A program made the position numbers and the translations under genes. The notes beneath the pieces were generated by a model that had not been told where the DNA came from, did no database searches, and worked only from the letters and a program-made list of their open reading frames with translations. A stretch of 64,000 bases of DNA, taken from Paragonimus westermani (lineage: Eukaryota > Platyhelminthes > Trematoda > Plagiorchiida > Troglotrematidae). Below, piece by piece: positions 47,876-61,300 of this stretch (within the stretch, counting starts at the first letter, position 1; every line of letters starts with the position of its first letter). The stretch lies in contig QNGE01000276.1 in NCBI GenBank assembly GCA_008508345.1, positions 146,897 to 210,896 of the forward strand, written 5' to 3'.

Positions 47876-50800
47876 AAGTCGGAGTGAATTAGGAAAGAAT
47901 AACGAGTCCGGCGAACTTGCTCACAACCCACCCCAATACTCAGCTACTATCAGTTCGCCGTTACCAAGAGTGAACCGCGGTACAGGTTCAGTCTGGTTAC
48001 ACTCCACACAATAGACCATGCGGCAGCGACGTTGCTCGACACCAATATTCATGCACACGCCCTGTAATGGATAAACCGGGGTCAAACACTGAATCTGGCC
48101 GCTTCATCGGGCACTGATTCTATCAGGCTGATTAAGTCCCGGCGGGACAGCACCAGTCACGCGGTGAAACTTCGACCAAAGGCGACGGGTTGCACGCGTG
48201 CATACGCACACGCACGGTCGTCGGACAATCCCTCACCCTGGTCGGCAAATTATTCCACGAGGCTTGGCACCGCCATGCAGCTGCACGCCTCACCGACTCA
48301 CAAGTAACTGACTGAAAGGCAAGATGCTCACTATTGTTTCCGTAAGACGAAGCGAGCGTTTCAGGTGCCAACCGCACACAGAAAAATAACCTCAAACCGT
48401 ACCTTCTTTCTAAATCACACTTCTGTTTTCGCTTGACTGTTTCCGATGCAGTGGCGTGGTCTACTTCCATCATGTCCGTAAGAGAAACGGCAACAGTCTG
48501 ACGATTTTTTTGGAGTGATTACCCTCTCCATACTATCCAGGCAGCCCAGCTGTCTAATCCCTCATTCCATTACTTACGCTGTTCAGACTTTGGCTGGAAA
48601 TGTTGCGCGCCCATAACAAATTACGGCCTCGCACTAATAATCGTTATCTTGTGGTTATCATCTCCGAATGAGAGGTTTTAAGAGACGTTCAGATAACGAC
48701 TGCTAACGTATGCTAAATCCTTGTGAGCATTAGGACAACTAAGTCGTGTTCCTGTAACACCCAATCGCCTTACCTTCGTACCATTTTCCTATCAATGACT
48801 TCCGTTATTGTTACTTGATTTGATATGTAATTTTACCAGTCAAAGATGAGAATTTATTGAAAACAGTTCTGTTCGCTGAAACCAAAATTGTTATACAACC
48901 GTTACCGAAAATGAAGTCAGTCAAATAAGTCGACATCTTGTTACAGATATCTGGACGAGATCACTTTGAACTCTTCGGCCAGATGTGTTTAACCCGCTCG
49001 TTCGCATTAACACTGAGTGTATCAAAACCGGTTTTCATCATGATAATCTGTCTCGCTTATGGATTTGTTCTTTTTTTGATAGTAAACTGCCGTTAAATTT
49101 CTTCAACTTGTCTAATCAGACAATGGATGCTGACAAAATAGGGCTGACCAAAACAGTAATGGTGTTAGCAGTTGACAGTTTCACGGCTCGGTGCTCAATC
49201 AGAAGTTCAAGTTACAAAGGTATACCGCATGAAATTTGCAATGCATACCGTCGTCCCACTGGTTGATCGATTGTATGAAACCAATAATCGGCTGTATCCG
49301 CCTCTTTTGGGTACGACAGACTAATACCAGGTGGCACACAGAAAGTGATATAGACCACTGATAAGTAGTAGAGAATTCTAGTTTTCATAAAATTGAACAT
49401 TCACCACAACTAATCGCAGCTCTCATGTTCCAAAAAACCTCCTTTCCGCTCCTTTCGATATAGATCACATGCCAAAGTGAAATAATCTAAACCAATATGC
49501 AAACCTTCAACTTGATAAGAAAACAAACACCATCCGGTTACAGAACGGACTGGTAACTTTGCAACTAAAGTTCAGGCCGGTGGTCTGTCGCACTCTGAAG
49601 AATGCACTTAGGTCTCAGCGGACCAAAGACAAACATTGAACGGAGTGATGGCGATTTCTCACGGCAACCGGTAAGGACTGTTATCAGATTAATCTGAGCA
49701 CATTGACAGCTGCCCGCGGTTTCCTTTGGTTGCCCATCATAAATGACTGCTGATTTGCAGGCGTTCACATTTTACATCTCCGTTTGTATGACTAACTTTA
49801 TCACCCACCCACCCTCGGCACCACATGGTACGTTGGTACGAATAGAGGAGACCCCTCCTGTTTAAAACATTCCCGGAATGCACGGTGATTAGCCCATTTA
49901 TTGCTGTTGATGGTAACCATGTGAAAGACTCCCAACGGTGGAAAATCCACATGAGACACTAATCTCCCAACTGGCGCGTCGCATGCCCAAAGTAGGCCGC
50001 GTTGGGAGTCCACCAGGTTTTTCAGTCATTCCCACATACTGAAATGAATGTGTTCTACAGTTTACTGAGACAATTGTCCCTAGACGATTAGATTTACTTT
50101 TATGGGTTTCTTTATATCTGGACGGACCAGTTTAAGCAACTGATGTCCTGAGGCTGGTTTCGTAGTGTATGCTTCAGCAGTTTATAACTGGCTTGATTTG
50201 TTCAACTAATTACAAACACATATTAAGTAATACATCACCATTAGACTGTTTCTTAAAGTTGGTAGAAAAAAATGTGGTGAATAATTTACTGTAGTACCTT
50301 CTGCGTAAGACATACAAATGTGAAAAATCACTTAAGCCGATGTTCATCGGGTGCAGCAATCATTTGTGGAAATCCCCTAGCCAGTTGAGAAAGAGAAATA
50401 TAAGTATATTAAGAAAGGAAATGCTACTTTCTGAGGTATCCTGACCATTCATTAACCTTCCTTCTGTGGGGAGTCAGTAACATTCCGCTCACTCCAAGAG
50501 CCATCAGATAAAGATCGGACTCCCTAGAAATGACCTCCAATAACGACTGTTCTGCAAGAACAGTACTTGGTTCCAGTTCAGTAGTTAACTACATCGCCAG
50601 TTCGTTGAGGCTGAGCTGTGCTTCCTGATCGGTCAGGCACCTGCCGATTTCTTCATTATCATAATAGGAAACAGCTATCTATGCGAAATACTGGAACAGA
50701 TCCGTTACCCATGACGGGAAGACGCTATTTTATAAGCTATTGATTGCTCGAAAGACAGTGGCTGTTGAATATTTTTAATAAAACACAACATAATCTTCAT

Positions 50801-51086
50801 CCTGGGAAGAACTTCTCTATTTGGAGCGATGGTCGCAAGTAATTCAGATGGGTCCTCAAAACGAGGCGTGTTTAAGAAAGAAGCCTGGTTATCCGCAGCT
50901 CTGCGATGATCAGTCCCAAACATTATGATAAACGCTGACGACGAACAGAGAGAAAAAGATTTACACAAAAGCCAGAGACCGTTTCAAATTTTGCCAAGTT
51001 TTAAGAGCTCATCAGCAGTAGTGTGTAATAAAGACAAACAACAGTTAGTGGATATTGCTGACAAAGTGGCACCTGCTGAGCAGTAG
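47876..51086. other. no recognised gene; GC-richer 47930-48490
   Basis: 47930-48490 is GC-richer, with a minus open frame of 113 codons at 48132-48473, unassigned. Minus frames at 49565-50013 include MNACKSAVIYDGQPKETAGS and VLTGCREKS, which could be a decayed aspartic protease region of a Ty3/Gypsy element (D-T-G changed to L-T-G), but this is weak. 50705-50968 (-) is unassigned. Confidence 0.3.
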
Positions 51087-51420
51087 AACTGAACGTCACT
51101 CACAAATGCTCATGGTCTTCTTATTCAGGCAGAATTTTCAGCCAGGACTTTCCAGAAAAAAAACACTGTATTCAAGCTACCATCTTGTTAGAAATCGTTG
51201 GTAGTGCATATCATTGCCACGACTGGAATTGGAACACCGGCCACTCTTTTATCAGATAGCAGCGCTACTGCACCGCTGACCTCACGTTAACCACGACTCA
51301 GTCATCATACAAAAATACTCAGACACATGCCTCAACGTTTCGAAAGAGTCTGACTAAAACGTCTGCTGGAATGCAGCAACTTCGACTAAGTGTGAATGAA
51401 GTTCAGTTTATATGGTATGA
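51087..51420 (-). repeat. HIR-SINE copy 6, arms on both sides
   Basis: Minus orientation. The 5' arm is at 51360-51415 and the 3' arm starts at 51087 (AACTGAACGTCACTCAC). The ends read AACTGAACGTCACTCAC on the left and GTGTGAATGAAGTTCAGTTT on the right, mutually complementary with a few mismatches. The head lies at 51208-51300 (minus-strand GGTGCAGTAGCGCTGCTAT, then GGTGTTCCAATTCC as the B-box region). GCACTA of stem I survives, but the ribozyme core is CCAACGA and the GAAA half is lost. A heavily diverged, old copy. Confidence 0.7.
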
Positions 51421-53317
51421 AATCTGCTTATCGTCAAAATGTGAGTAACAGACGGTTTTGGACTATTCTAACCAACAGACACAGTTCAAACTACCCACAT
51501 GGCTGAGAGTTTCACTGGCAAATTTCATTCAAAACGGTTGTTACAAATCCATTGGAACGATACCGCACTCAACGATTTTGCCCAGGTTCTGTTTACTTCT
51601 TATGGCTATTCCATACAAAGGTCGCGCCAATAGATGTCCAACAAAAAGGATCCGCAAACGTTACCTTGTTGGGTTCGTTCGGAAAGAGCAAAGGTCAACT
51701 CAGCAATTCAGGTACATCTGCTCGGTTCCACTTTAAACACAGAAGTAAGATGGTCCCATCAAATTTAGTGTGAATAAAGTTAAACAGTTCGGCCGCTGTG
51801 TTTAACATTTGATTGAAAAATGGACCCATAACAACACAACTTTATGAGCAGTTTGTATTATTCCCAATTCATTTAGTGGTAAGCACGGAAACTTGGAAGG
51901 CATTTCACACCTCTAGCAGGGCCGCTTGCACCAAGTTGCGTAAGATCACGTTTCCAATTCACTTGATGGACGAGATATTCACAAACTTATCAAGTCACCC
52001 GGTTCTGGATGTTCTGAAACAAATGGTGAGGCTTACCTGAACCAGCGCGGCAGCACAATCTGTGTAACATCGCGTTCCCACCCGGCTGATCCAGCCCACT
52101 TAGCAATGGCTACTGATGGCTAATACTGTTCGTGCTTCCAACAGCATCGAAATCGTTTTACTCACTTATTCAACCATCTCACATCTTGCTTATTTTCTCA
52201 TCATTGGTAATGTAGCCACCGATAAGTAGCTGGGGGGTTAGTTTTTATGAATTAGACATCACTTACAAATGATCGCAGCTGTTCAGCCTACAACTATAAA
52301 ATCGCCGTTTGATGTCATGATTGTATCAAGCAAGGATAAGAATCTGCCGGATAAGGTTCGTTCGCGAGGGCATCATTTTATTGGATACATTCAAACACGG
52401 TGAATTAGACTGGAACTAGTAAGTCACATTTCCCCATGGTAAAATAAATCCACATTTTAAGGCAAATTGTACAGGCTGCTTACACCATACACCCTAGGGC
52501 AAATAAGGGTCGCTGATCAGCAAACTCAACTAAAAAGATGTTTCCAGACGATGCTTTCAAGTTTAGGCTGCAGTACTTCGTAGGAAGGTTGGATGTTAAA
52601 CACGTTGTTCATCTGCATATGCGTGGAAAACTTTGGCATGCAGGTGCAAAATCCCGCAAACAATTTTACGTCACAGAACGAGAAGAGATACTTTATACTC
52701 CTATGGGCCTTAGTATGCACGACCGGTTTATTTATCTTTTGACACGACAGCGACAATGTTGTGGACACATTTCGGTGCTGATGTTAAACAGTTGCCTTAT
52801 CGATATCAGTCTACCTGTTTTATTGTACCACTCACCAACCGAAGAATGAATGGTTGAACATCGATTATGCAAAATTCAAATTGATGATCACAGCCGTGAT
52901 GAACCAGATCATCGATCTCGTGAATATAAACAGTGAATGTCTCCCTTAGGATTTTCGGAAAGGCGCGTTTGAGCACATGCCCCTTCCTATCATTCAGCTG
53001 TTAATTAATATACGTATTCTAAATGATATTGCAGATAAAAGTGGGTATTATAAGCCAATAATGACATCCCGCGGTAATTTTGGCAAACCATGCGGAATGG
53101 CCTTCATTAATCCAGTATTTCGTCCAACTGCAGAGCCGTGCAAGTTGTGAATAGTTTTATTCTTAAACCGTTTACTGGGAAGATGTCTTAGTAGATCCCA
53201 TTGTTTCTTCAATCAGCACGATGATGGTGACTTTATATTCAACAGCTTTAACAAGTAACATTCACTTGACAAATTCAAGTTTTGTTGCTCAATGATAGTA
53301 AACAAGATGGAAATTTT
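51421..53317. other. no recognised gene
   Basis: Plus open frames at 51458-51736 (92 codons) and 52538-52849 (103 codons), with a minus frame across the latter, show no domain I recognise. Confidence 0.35.
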
Positions 53318-53720
53318 AAATTGAACATCACTCATATATGATCGTAGCCTTCGCACACTTTCCGATTGGACACGTTAGAAAAGGAGCAATAGACTGGTGT
53401 TGCCCTCAAAAGCAAGTGCTTGAGCGTTCAGATATGATTATTCGGTTGCGCCTAATGAGGCTAATGATGCTGTGATCAACAAGATATCCTCATCAAAACA
53501 TGGTCGGAGTTCTACTCCCGGCCGTGTCAAGGATAGGCACTGCTGACGAGCTCTAACAGGTGCTAAACTCCAGTCTAGTGCTTCTGTTCTTCGCAAGAGG
53601 CTAGTTGGAAAGTTCGTTTGAATGCGGTCTCCGATCGAATGTGAGTGGTGTACAGCTCGAAATTAACCAAATTCCCGAATATTCACCAGTGAGACTACGA
53701 GGGAAGGTTGAAAACCGTTC
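53318..53720 (+). repeat. HIR-SINE copy 7, near full length
   Basis: The left arm 53318-53360 (TTGAACATCACTCATATATG, then GATCGTAGCCTTCGCACA) is complementary to the right arm (TTTGAATGCGGTCTCCGATCG, then GTGAGTGGTGTACAGC) at about 53617-53660. Between them, GAGCGTTCAGATATGATTATTCGG matches copy 8, and a B-box-like GGAGTTCTACTCCCGG lies at 53505-53520. The ribozyme keeps stem I perfectly, GCACUG (53537-53542) with UAGUGC (53576-53581), plus core CUGACGA (53543-53549) and GUC (53573-53575), but GAAA has become UAAA. The 3' end continues into the family ending (ACCAAATTCCCGAATA). The spacer between left arm and head is shorter than in copy 8. Confidence 0.82.
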
Positions 53721-56700
53721 TTCATAGCAAAATAAGCATTCCACTAGTTACACCTTTCGAAAATTTTCGCGATCTGGGAAACTTAAGGAGGTCGTCTTGC
53801 CGTTGCTATCCACGGAAAATAAAATGAGTGGTTAGGCTGGGCTAGGGCGTCAACTGTGAAACGTAACCTACGGCAATGTAGATAATGGTATGAGTTCACT
53901 CATATTCTTTTCTGATAAGGGCACTGATTGTGGTCTACAAAATCACTTTTTCACTGATTGATCGGCGACCATGTCCATCACGGCTTTGAATATTTAATAG
54001 GAGGCGCCACACGCAGATAAGGGGGAAAATGATGAACTCGAAGCATGATTATTTTCTGATGAGCTTCGTTTCATTATTTACTCCTTTTACTAACGTCTAC
54101 CTTTAATATGGCTTGGTATAACTTCTTTTTGTTGTGTACTATCAGTTGGACGTTCGGCTTATGCTCTATGGCCTTTCAGACCTGACAAAATATCCGGAAC
54201 AACGCTAATGTGACTGAACAATTAGCATGGAGTTTATACAGTGTAGAACCGGTGAACCGGGACATTTTAACACTTAAGTCAGCATTAAGCGATCATCTTT
54301 AACCTGTTCTTTGTATTCCACTTCTCAAGGATGATTTGTGAGTCATCAGTCTAGGTAGTACTCTTCCACTCTAAACAACGCCTCATCTTTGTACTCTGCT
54401 GAACGTGCTTGCATGTGAGTAAACATCAATAATACATGCTTACTTTCCAAACTTACATGACCGTTGCCATAACAAACGAAAAATACCCTTAGTAACGCCC
54501 ATCCCGCACAACCAGGTGTACACAGTTAACAAAATATCTATATGGGAGGACGTTGATGTGACATTGTTAATGAAATATGCCCCAGTATAATGTTTACGTG
54601 CTTTTAGTAGTGACAATATCGGGCTTCAAGCTAAAGTGCTTTGTGAATGACTTCTTTCACTACAGATTAACTGGAGTTTAAAAGCAGTATAAGCACCTAA
54701 TATCAACTATCAGTATGGTTGCTGAGCTGGTGTGCAAAATTCTCAACTTTCATCTTGAGCGTTAACAAAGCTACTAGGACCATTTAATAAGACAGACCTT
54801 TAATTGATAAGCACAAATCAAAACTTTGGCAGCCTACTCCTGGAAAAAATGTTTCACAAGTTTTCGGGAACTCCGGAATCACATCTAGATGATATTCAGA
54901 TAGCTGTTCCGTACGATGAACAGGTTTTCATGAAGAAGGGCAGCAGCTACAGTATTATCGCGCTGCACTTCTTTGTCTGGCCAAGATAAACTGTCATGCT
55001 TGAAACACTACTTACTACACTGTCCCCAGAGGTCTTAGTAGATCGCTTGCTGAACAAGTTTTTCTTGTGACTGCAGCCAATTTTATTCCGTTTCATCAGA
55101 TCCTCAGCTGCTCAGTTGTATAGAAGGCGAGTGATTTGTTGTGTGAAACCGAACAACCACTTAATTTGCCGCCGCTGGTCGTTTACCTTTTTAGTAATAC
55201 CATGTTAATATAGAAATGCTATTGAAAGGTGACATAAATATTAACAACTGATCACCCTTCAAGCCTAGCCGTGACGCTGAGGAATAGGATCGCTGTGTAT
55301 TGCTAGTGTGTTTGGCTAGGGCGTAGTCGTGTGACATGTTGGGTACAGGGCAATTGCGTACGTCTAATTAGATAGTCAACGGGCGTCTTGCATTGAGGAT
55401 CACGGACACACCGGTGTGGACTTCGGAGGGACCTGATCAGCACATGTAGCATTGAGTGCTGTTGTCTGTTCACCGTCAGAATGTAGAAAAGGGGAATAAA
55501 TAAAGTAAATTTACAAACATGTGTCTTACAAGTTGGCCAGCATTTCTAAGAACTAATGTGTTAGCACGTAATGTATTTCAATGTGCTTGGAATGGTTGCT
55601 TTGTTCATGAGCGTATCAGACTTGCTGGCCAAAGATCGTCCGAGTCCGAGACAATGTAGTGGTGGGATTTCACACAAAGATTGTTCATCCGTGTTTGGTT
55701 GGTTCGGTAGTTCCTCAGATTAAATTTGGTTTATCCGTGTAGAAAACCTAGGAGCATTTTGACTTTTTTTCTTGGGCTTCCAAAATATATTGCAGAAGCA
55801 GTATCTTCATTCTTATATGGCTGAAGAGTTTGAACAGCTGTGTAGTTTCTAGTTCACGCCGGCAGTCAGGTGTAGTTTCTGCTCACTACGATGATGAGAA
55901 ACTGATAGTCGAGCATACCGAAATGACACCGACTTAGGCACGCTCACTAGTTACTCCGCTGATAAACTTGCATGCTCATCATCAAAGTGTTGTATGGCAT
56001 ATAATTTCGATTGTAACTGGTGTAATACGAATTCTACGCTCGAAAACGAATTTTGTCTCGTACCCATAATAACCAGAAACTGGAAGCGACTATTGGAAAC
56101 ATGCACATGCATTCAATGGGAACTGTCACCAATGAAGTTCAGTAACGCACGACTGCCCAATCTGTGTATGAAATTGAGCTGTGCAAAACCGTGATTACGG
56201 TTGTTGCAGTGTATCTTTGCAGATATGTTTGTTTTCTGTTATTCGTTCATATTAATCAACGACAGTCTTCGTGTGTACATTCACTGTATACTAAATGTCC
56301 TTTTGGTTTTCCGGCTCAACTTCGAATGATCTCTTTTCTTCATTATCTCACCTAGGGTGAAATAATATGTACTCCCATGTTGAACCAATTATTGCCTTGA
56401 ATTTTTGCTCTTTTTCTTCTTCAAATTAGATCTAACCTTTCAAACCTTTTTATTTGGTTGACGAAAGATAAGTGTTTCACCATCATACTACCATTTGATC
56501 TGGCAGTCCACCATTAACCAAACGAACCAGAAAAGTCTCCGCAACCGCACGCCATTTGGTCCTATTTTTCCGGGTTTTCTTCGGATACACCATGTGTGAG
56601 TGAGTATTATGTGTAGGCATCCCTCCGGTTTGGCCACCTTGACAGACTAATCGAAAACGGAAGCCGCCAACCGTATTTCGAGGTAATTTGTAGTGAATAA

Positions 56701-57789
56701 CTGGTAATAAGCAACCTCCCTGGCTAAGCATTCCTAGCAGGTAGGTAGGAATTTACCAACCCGTAAAATGTAGTTGCTTGAGTTGTGCCAGAAAGGATGA
56801 GCAGGCCATCCAGAACGTTACATTTACTCGTCCTTGTTCAATGCTAAAACGAACAGGAGATCCGTGGTGACGTTTCTGTTTTCAGTGGAAATCTTTCTCA
56901 GACTAGCTTATGGGAACATTTCCGGATTATCACACTAATGGGACTAAGTCATCGTGCGTGTTTTGTCCTTTCATTGTTCGGGTACGATCACCAAGATGCA
57001 CACCCTTCCTTTTTTCATGCAATTAGTGTTGACTGAACTCATGTGTTAGTTGTCGAAACGATAAAAGGTTATCTCGTGCTCTCTTGCTCTAAACGTTCAC
57101 CGTCTTAGTCTTCACTTATGGATGCCAAACGACCAGTCATGGACACCAACAATGAGTTGTTGAAGATGTACACATTCTCAATTAAAATGAAACGTACTGT
57201 AAATCTTTAATAGCAGCAGTTTCGGGTTATGGTGCACGCTTAACTCTGACTAACATTGAGGAGAAAGGTTCGGAAATGATAGCAGGGTTTGCATGGAATG
57301 CCTAAGCTTCCAGTCAATCCAAGACGAACGGTGACAGTATGTGGTGTGTTCATCAAGAGTAGCGCATACAGGTGATTGTTTTGCCGAAATCAGCCATTAC
57401 TGGTGGAGCATATTGAAAACAAAACCATAAAGAGAATAATAATTACACAAAAATAATTCAAAAATGGGATTTGTGAGAGTAAGAGTTAAAAAGATGTTCA
57501 CTGGCTTTCTCAGTTCGAAACCGAAGAAAAAACATATACTGATGGCTAAACGCCAACAAATAAAACGAGATAGGATATGCATACTTCAGGTTGGTGGAAG
57601 GCGTTTTGTAGATTAGGGCAGGCACTGCAATTTTAGTGGAACATCAAGTGAATTGGGGTGAGTCACACATTCAATGCGACAGTTTACGATATTTTCTCAC
57701 CGCTGAAATTTTCCCATACAATACTCTTCTGGAGTTTTGAACCGAGCAAATTAAGTCGCTTTTGTAAATAGGTTAGAACTTGTCTTGGC
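53721..57789. other. no recognised gene; possible weak repeat pair
   Basis: 53838-53885 and 55312-55365 share GGCTAGGGCGT followed by a GTGA-(6)-TAC-(1)-GGCAAT pattern and may be two copies of an old repeat. Open frames (54804-54989, 55994-56194, 56483-56731 minus, 57397-57582 minus) are unassigned. Confidence 0.3.
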
Positions 57790-58320
57790 CCAGTTCACAT
57801 TCTCAAGTTGACCACCACTCACATTTGATCGCAGCTTTCGCATTCAGATAGACGACATTGCAGCCAGCCTCTTTCGAAAAGAAGCACCAGACTCGAGTTT
57901 CGCTTTCATTAGAGCTCGTCCACAGCAGCACATATCATTGTCACGGCCGGGATTTGAACTCCGGCCATTCCAATCATGAGGCAACCGTGTTGACCACTGC
58001 GCCATTGACCTCATATTATGCACGACCGAATTATCAAATCTGAACGCTCAACCACTCTCGCTTGTGAGCAATGATCAGGTTGCCCGATCGTCTCGAGAGG
58101 AGACACGGTTACTGTCTGTTAACTCCAGTCGATAGCCCCGCGATTAGGACTTGCGAGACAGGTCGAGATCACTGAACTCACTGAACCTGCAAGGCGATGT
58201 TCTTTAGATTACTGGCTGGAAACTCTATCCGAATGCGTAGGCTGCGATCAAATGTGAGCGATGATCAAATTGAAAATAGACCAAATCCCCGACTACTCAT
58301 TAGTAATCCAGTTCACATTC
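57790..58320 (-). repeat. HIR-SINE copy 8, reference copy with 13-base direct repeats
   Basis: The clearest member. CCAGTTCACATTC occurs at 57790-57802 and again at 58308-58320, directly against the element ends, as a target-site duplication would. In element sense (minus) the 5' arm runs 58307-58210 (ATTACTAATGAGTAGTCGGG, then TCACATTTGATCGCAGCC, ending near CCAGCCAG). A spacer and GAGCGTTCAGATTTGATAAT follow, then an A-box-like TGGCGCAGTGG (about 58004-57994) and a B-box-like GGAGTTCAAATCCCGG (57962-57947). The ribozyme region (57930-57884) keeps GAAA, CTCGAG and GTC, but the first core half reads TGGACGA. The 3' arm is 57865-57803. The arms pair over about 60 bases; the 5' arm is some 30 bases longer. 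Confidence 0.88.
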
Positions 58321-61300
58321 GTGAGCTATTTACGAACGAGGTTGAATTGCAACATACAAATTAACTATTCTATGGTAAGAGGCGGTAACCTATTGTTTTG
58401 GCCTAAACCGCAGTAACCAGAGCGATATGGGTGTCAAACTAAGCAACGTCCTAGGCAGTGAGAGGGTATACAGACTAAAACCCAGCTACAAGGTGCCGCC
58501 AAAACTCGACTAGAAGTGATACACGGAGGAACGGCCCTTGTCCATGGCCGGCAGATTTTAGCATAAAATCAGTTGTTGTAGCAGGTCATAGTCACTTTTG
58601 TACAGTGATGCAATTTTCACACGTTCACCTCTTAGGGTTAGCATATACAGGGCAGTCTGTTCCTGTTCCCTTGGTCAAAGCAATGCCTTCAACTACATCA
58701 ATAGAGAGGTCCGGAGTCTTTCACTCAAATGGCGTGGGATGCACGAGAGTATAGCGAAATGGGCTGTTTGATACTTCTATGGGAATAGGATAGCCGCACC
58801 CACTTTTGATAGACACTGAGGTAATATTAGCCAACAGTACCCTTTAATACTAACCAGTACGACATTTAATCACCTATCGTTAGTTTTTTACCGTGTCAAG
58901 TTTGTGCCCATTAGTTTTCAAGTGCCTCTTTTAGTCGTTACTAAGTCGGGGTTTTTTAAAAGCCCCATTTATACTTTTCTGTTTGTATGATCTGCATGCT
59001 CATTCTCGAAAAATCGTTCGTGATATTGTATAGAGATGATGACATCTCTGGCCTCGAACGTTCAGAGCTATACTCTTCTCTCATCCTAGAGAATCACCTT
59101 ATCAAATTTGGCAGTTGATCTGCCACAGACTTTCCACCATCAAAACAACAATAAGTTATCCTAAAATGCAAGGTGAACACAATTCCTACTAGACGCAGTC
59201 TCCTTATGTTGACAATGCCTTCACTAAATTGAGGAGTTTATTGTTCTATGTTTCGGGTATAACTTTGTGGTTTTCCCATCCTGATAATGTTGAGGTGCAT
59301 TTCCTCAGTAACTATGACGTTCTATGGCAAATTTTTCTGAACATCTAACCGCAAGATTTAAACTTATTTCTACCTTCATGAGGCATTCGTCTGATTACAT
59401 TTCAAAGTATGCAAGCCAACTGCCTTCAAAATACAGCCCGGTTTTAATCATTGTCTCCATTTCGGATTTCCTTAGTGTATATCAACATTCACAACTGTGT
59501 TTATATGCGCGTACTCTTGCGTACTGTCAACCAGTCATCTCTTACTGGACACGCCTTTCCAATAATCCTAGTATTTTCCCACAGTAACTGACTGTACTAC
59601 TGACACTATTAAACGTTCTGTCCATAGATGTGATTGTTTTAATGCTGAACCATCACATTCAACGATGCATAGCTCAGGTTCTTAATTTACCTTGGTCTGG
59701 ATGCTCCGACCGGATGATGATCCCAAACTTTTAGCAACATCGCGAAAGTTTATTCCGGATTCTTATTATCTGAGGACCTTTGTAACGTCCCCTTTCAGTG
59801 GTCTCTAACAGTGCTGTCTCATGTGCTGCCTAACTCTACATTTCACAGTGGTCAGGTTCTACCGATATCATTGGACTTTCGGGCATACGGGATGAGTCGG
59901 AGTAGTTGGCTACTTAATTACCGTTGTGCCTAATAAGTTCTCAGTGCAAAATTGTCGTGGTAAAATGACGCAAGTTATGATTATGGGGAGAATGAACTGT
60001 TCACCCACTTTATTCGACGAGCATCTCATTCAAAACCGATGTGTTTCTCTTGTAGATGCATAGCGTATTGACAATCACATCGATGACACCATTTATGCGA
60101 CGATTCAGGCCGCCAGTACATGCAGCTGTGACTCCGGTTTGCCTTCCACGAATCACCATTTGTTGGGTCCTGCTGCAACAGAATTCAGTTGATCTCATCT
60201 ATCCAAACAGTTCCCATTCTTGTTAATTGATAAAAGTTAAGCTTTTCTGTGAAAATCTTAATTCTGATAGTCTTTTGTCCGTATACGTAGTTTCGAATAT
60301 CACAGAGAACTTTTGCTGGGCTAACAGTCGACCGTCCCATCACGAGTTCAGTATTGGAACACACGTTGAGTTTACGTTCCCCAATTTAGCGAACCTTCGA
60401 AAACCTTAGTGAAACTGTGGAATCACGAATAACACGATTCACCATTGCATCACACTTTCAGAGCAACAACTAGACCTTAAAATAAAACGGTTGTGGCTTT
60501 CAGCAAAGTGGTACTTTTGTGGACTATGTCTCCCAGTGATGACGAGAATGGAGGGCCGAATGATTATTGAGGCCGTCCTTTTGGTTGTCCAGAGTATGCT
60601 AGCAAAGTGGATAGTGCTAGATCTCTTGTATTCTATACCGTCAACACCACTGTACGGACAGGGCGCCTGCTACCTGTATAACGCAGTGACACACTGCCAA
60701 AATAGCCCCAACAATATATTTCGGCTACTCAGTGAGACCTTTGTTTTTTGTGCGATAGGAAAAAGTCAAAACAGCAAACTGCAGCAACGTGCTGTAGTTG
60801 GCCGTTTTATCAGAATTCAGGCCCGACAGACGCATAACTCACCACAGCTGACCGGTTCGAGTGCATGCTGAAACTAATCTCAACACCGTATGATATCACC
60901 CGCAATACAGAATGTGTTATGTGGCAGGCAACACTTGGGCTTACCGGTAGAGTAATGGTGGATGTGCGTTTGGTAGAGCTAAGTTACATGCTCGTTAGCT
61001 TCACGAGACTGGTCAATTTAAAGAATGACAGGGTCTCAGAAACCCGATGCTAATAAGGATTTATCAGTAGACGAAATATCAGAGAATTATTAATGGTTCA
61101 CATTTAACGAAGGATTCCGATTTAGACACACGGATACTTCATTCGAGTGTGTACTTCAATGCAAGTAGCAGGTTTTGATTTTTCACGCAGCAGTTTAGTT
61201 AAATGTCCTAGCCGCTAATATATTGTCCGCAATCATATCAAGGTAGTCATGGGGCCAGTATTTCAAGCCAAGGTAATTCAACTTGTGCTGACGTGTGCGC

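Noticed and set aside
49565..50013. Possible Ty3/Gypsy aspartic protease (VLTGCREKS) on the minus strand
   Set aside because: The D-T-G motif is not present, no zinc knuckle or reverse transcriptase flanks it, and the similarity is impressionistic.
60491..60871. 126-codon plus open frame as a gene
   Set aside because: Translation shows no domain or signal I recognise, and length is compatible with chance in a region of moderate GC.
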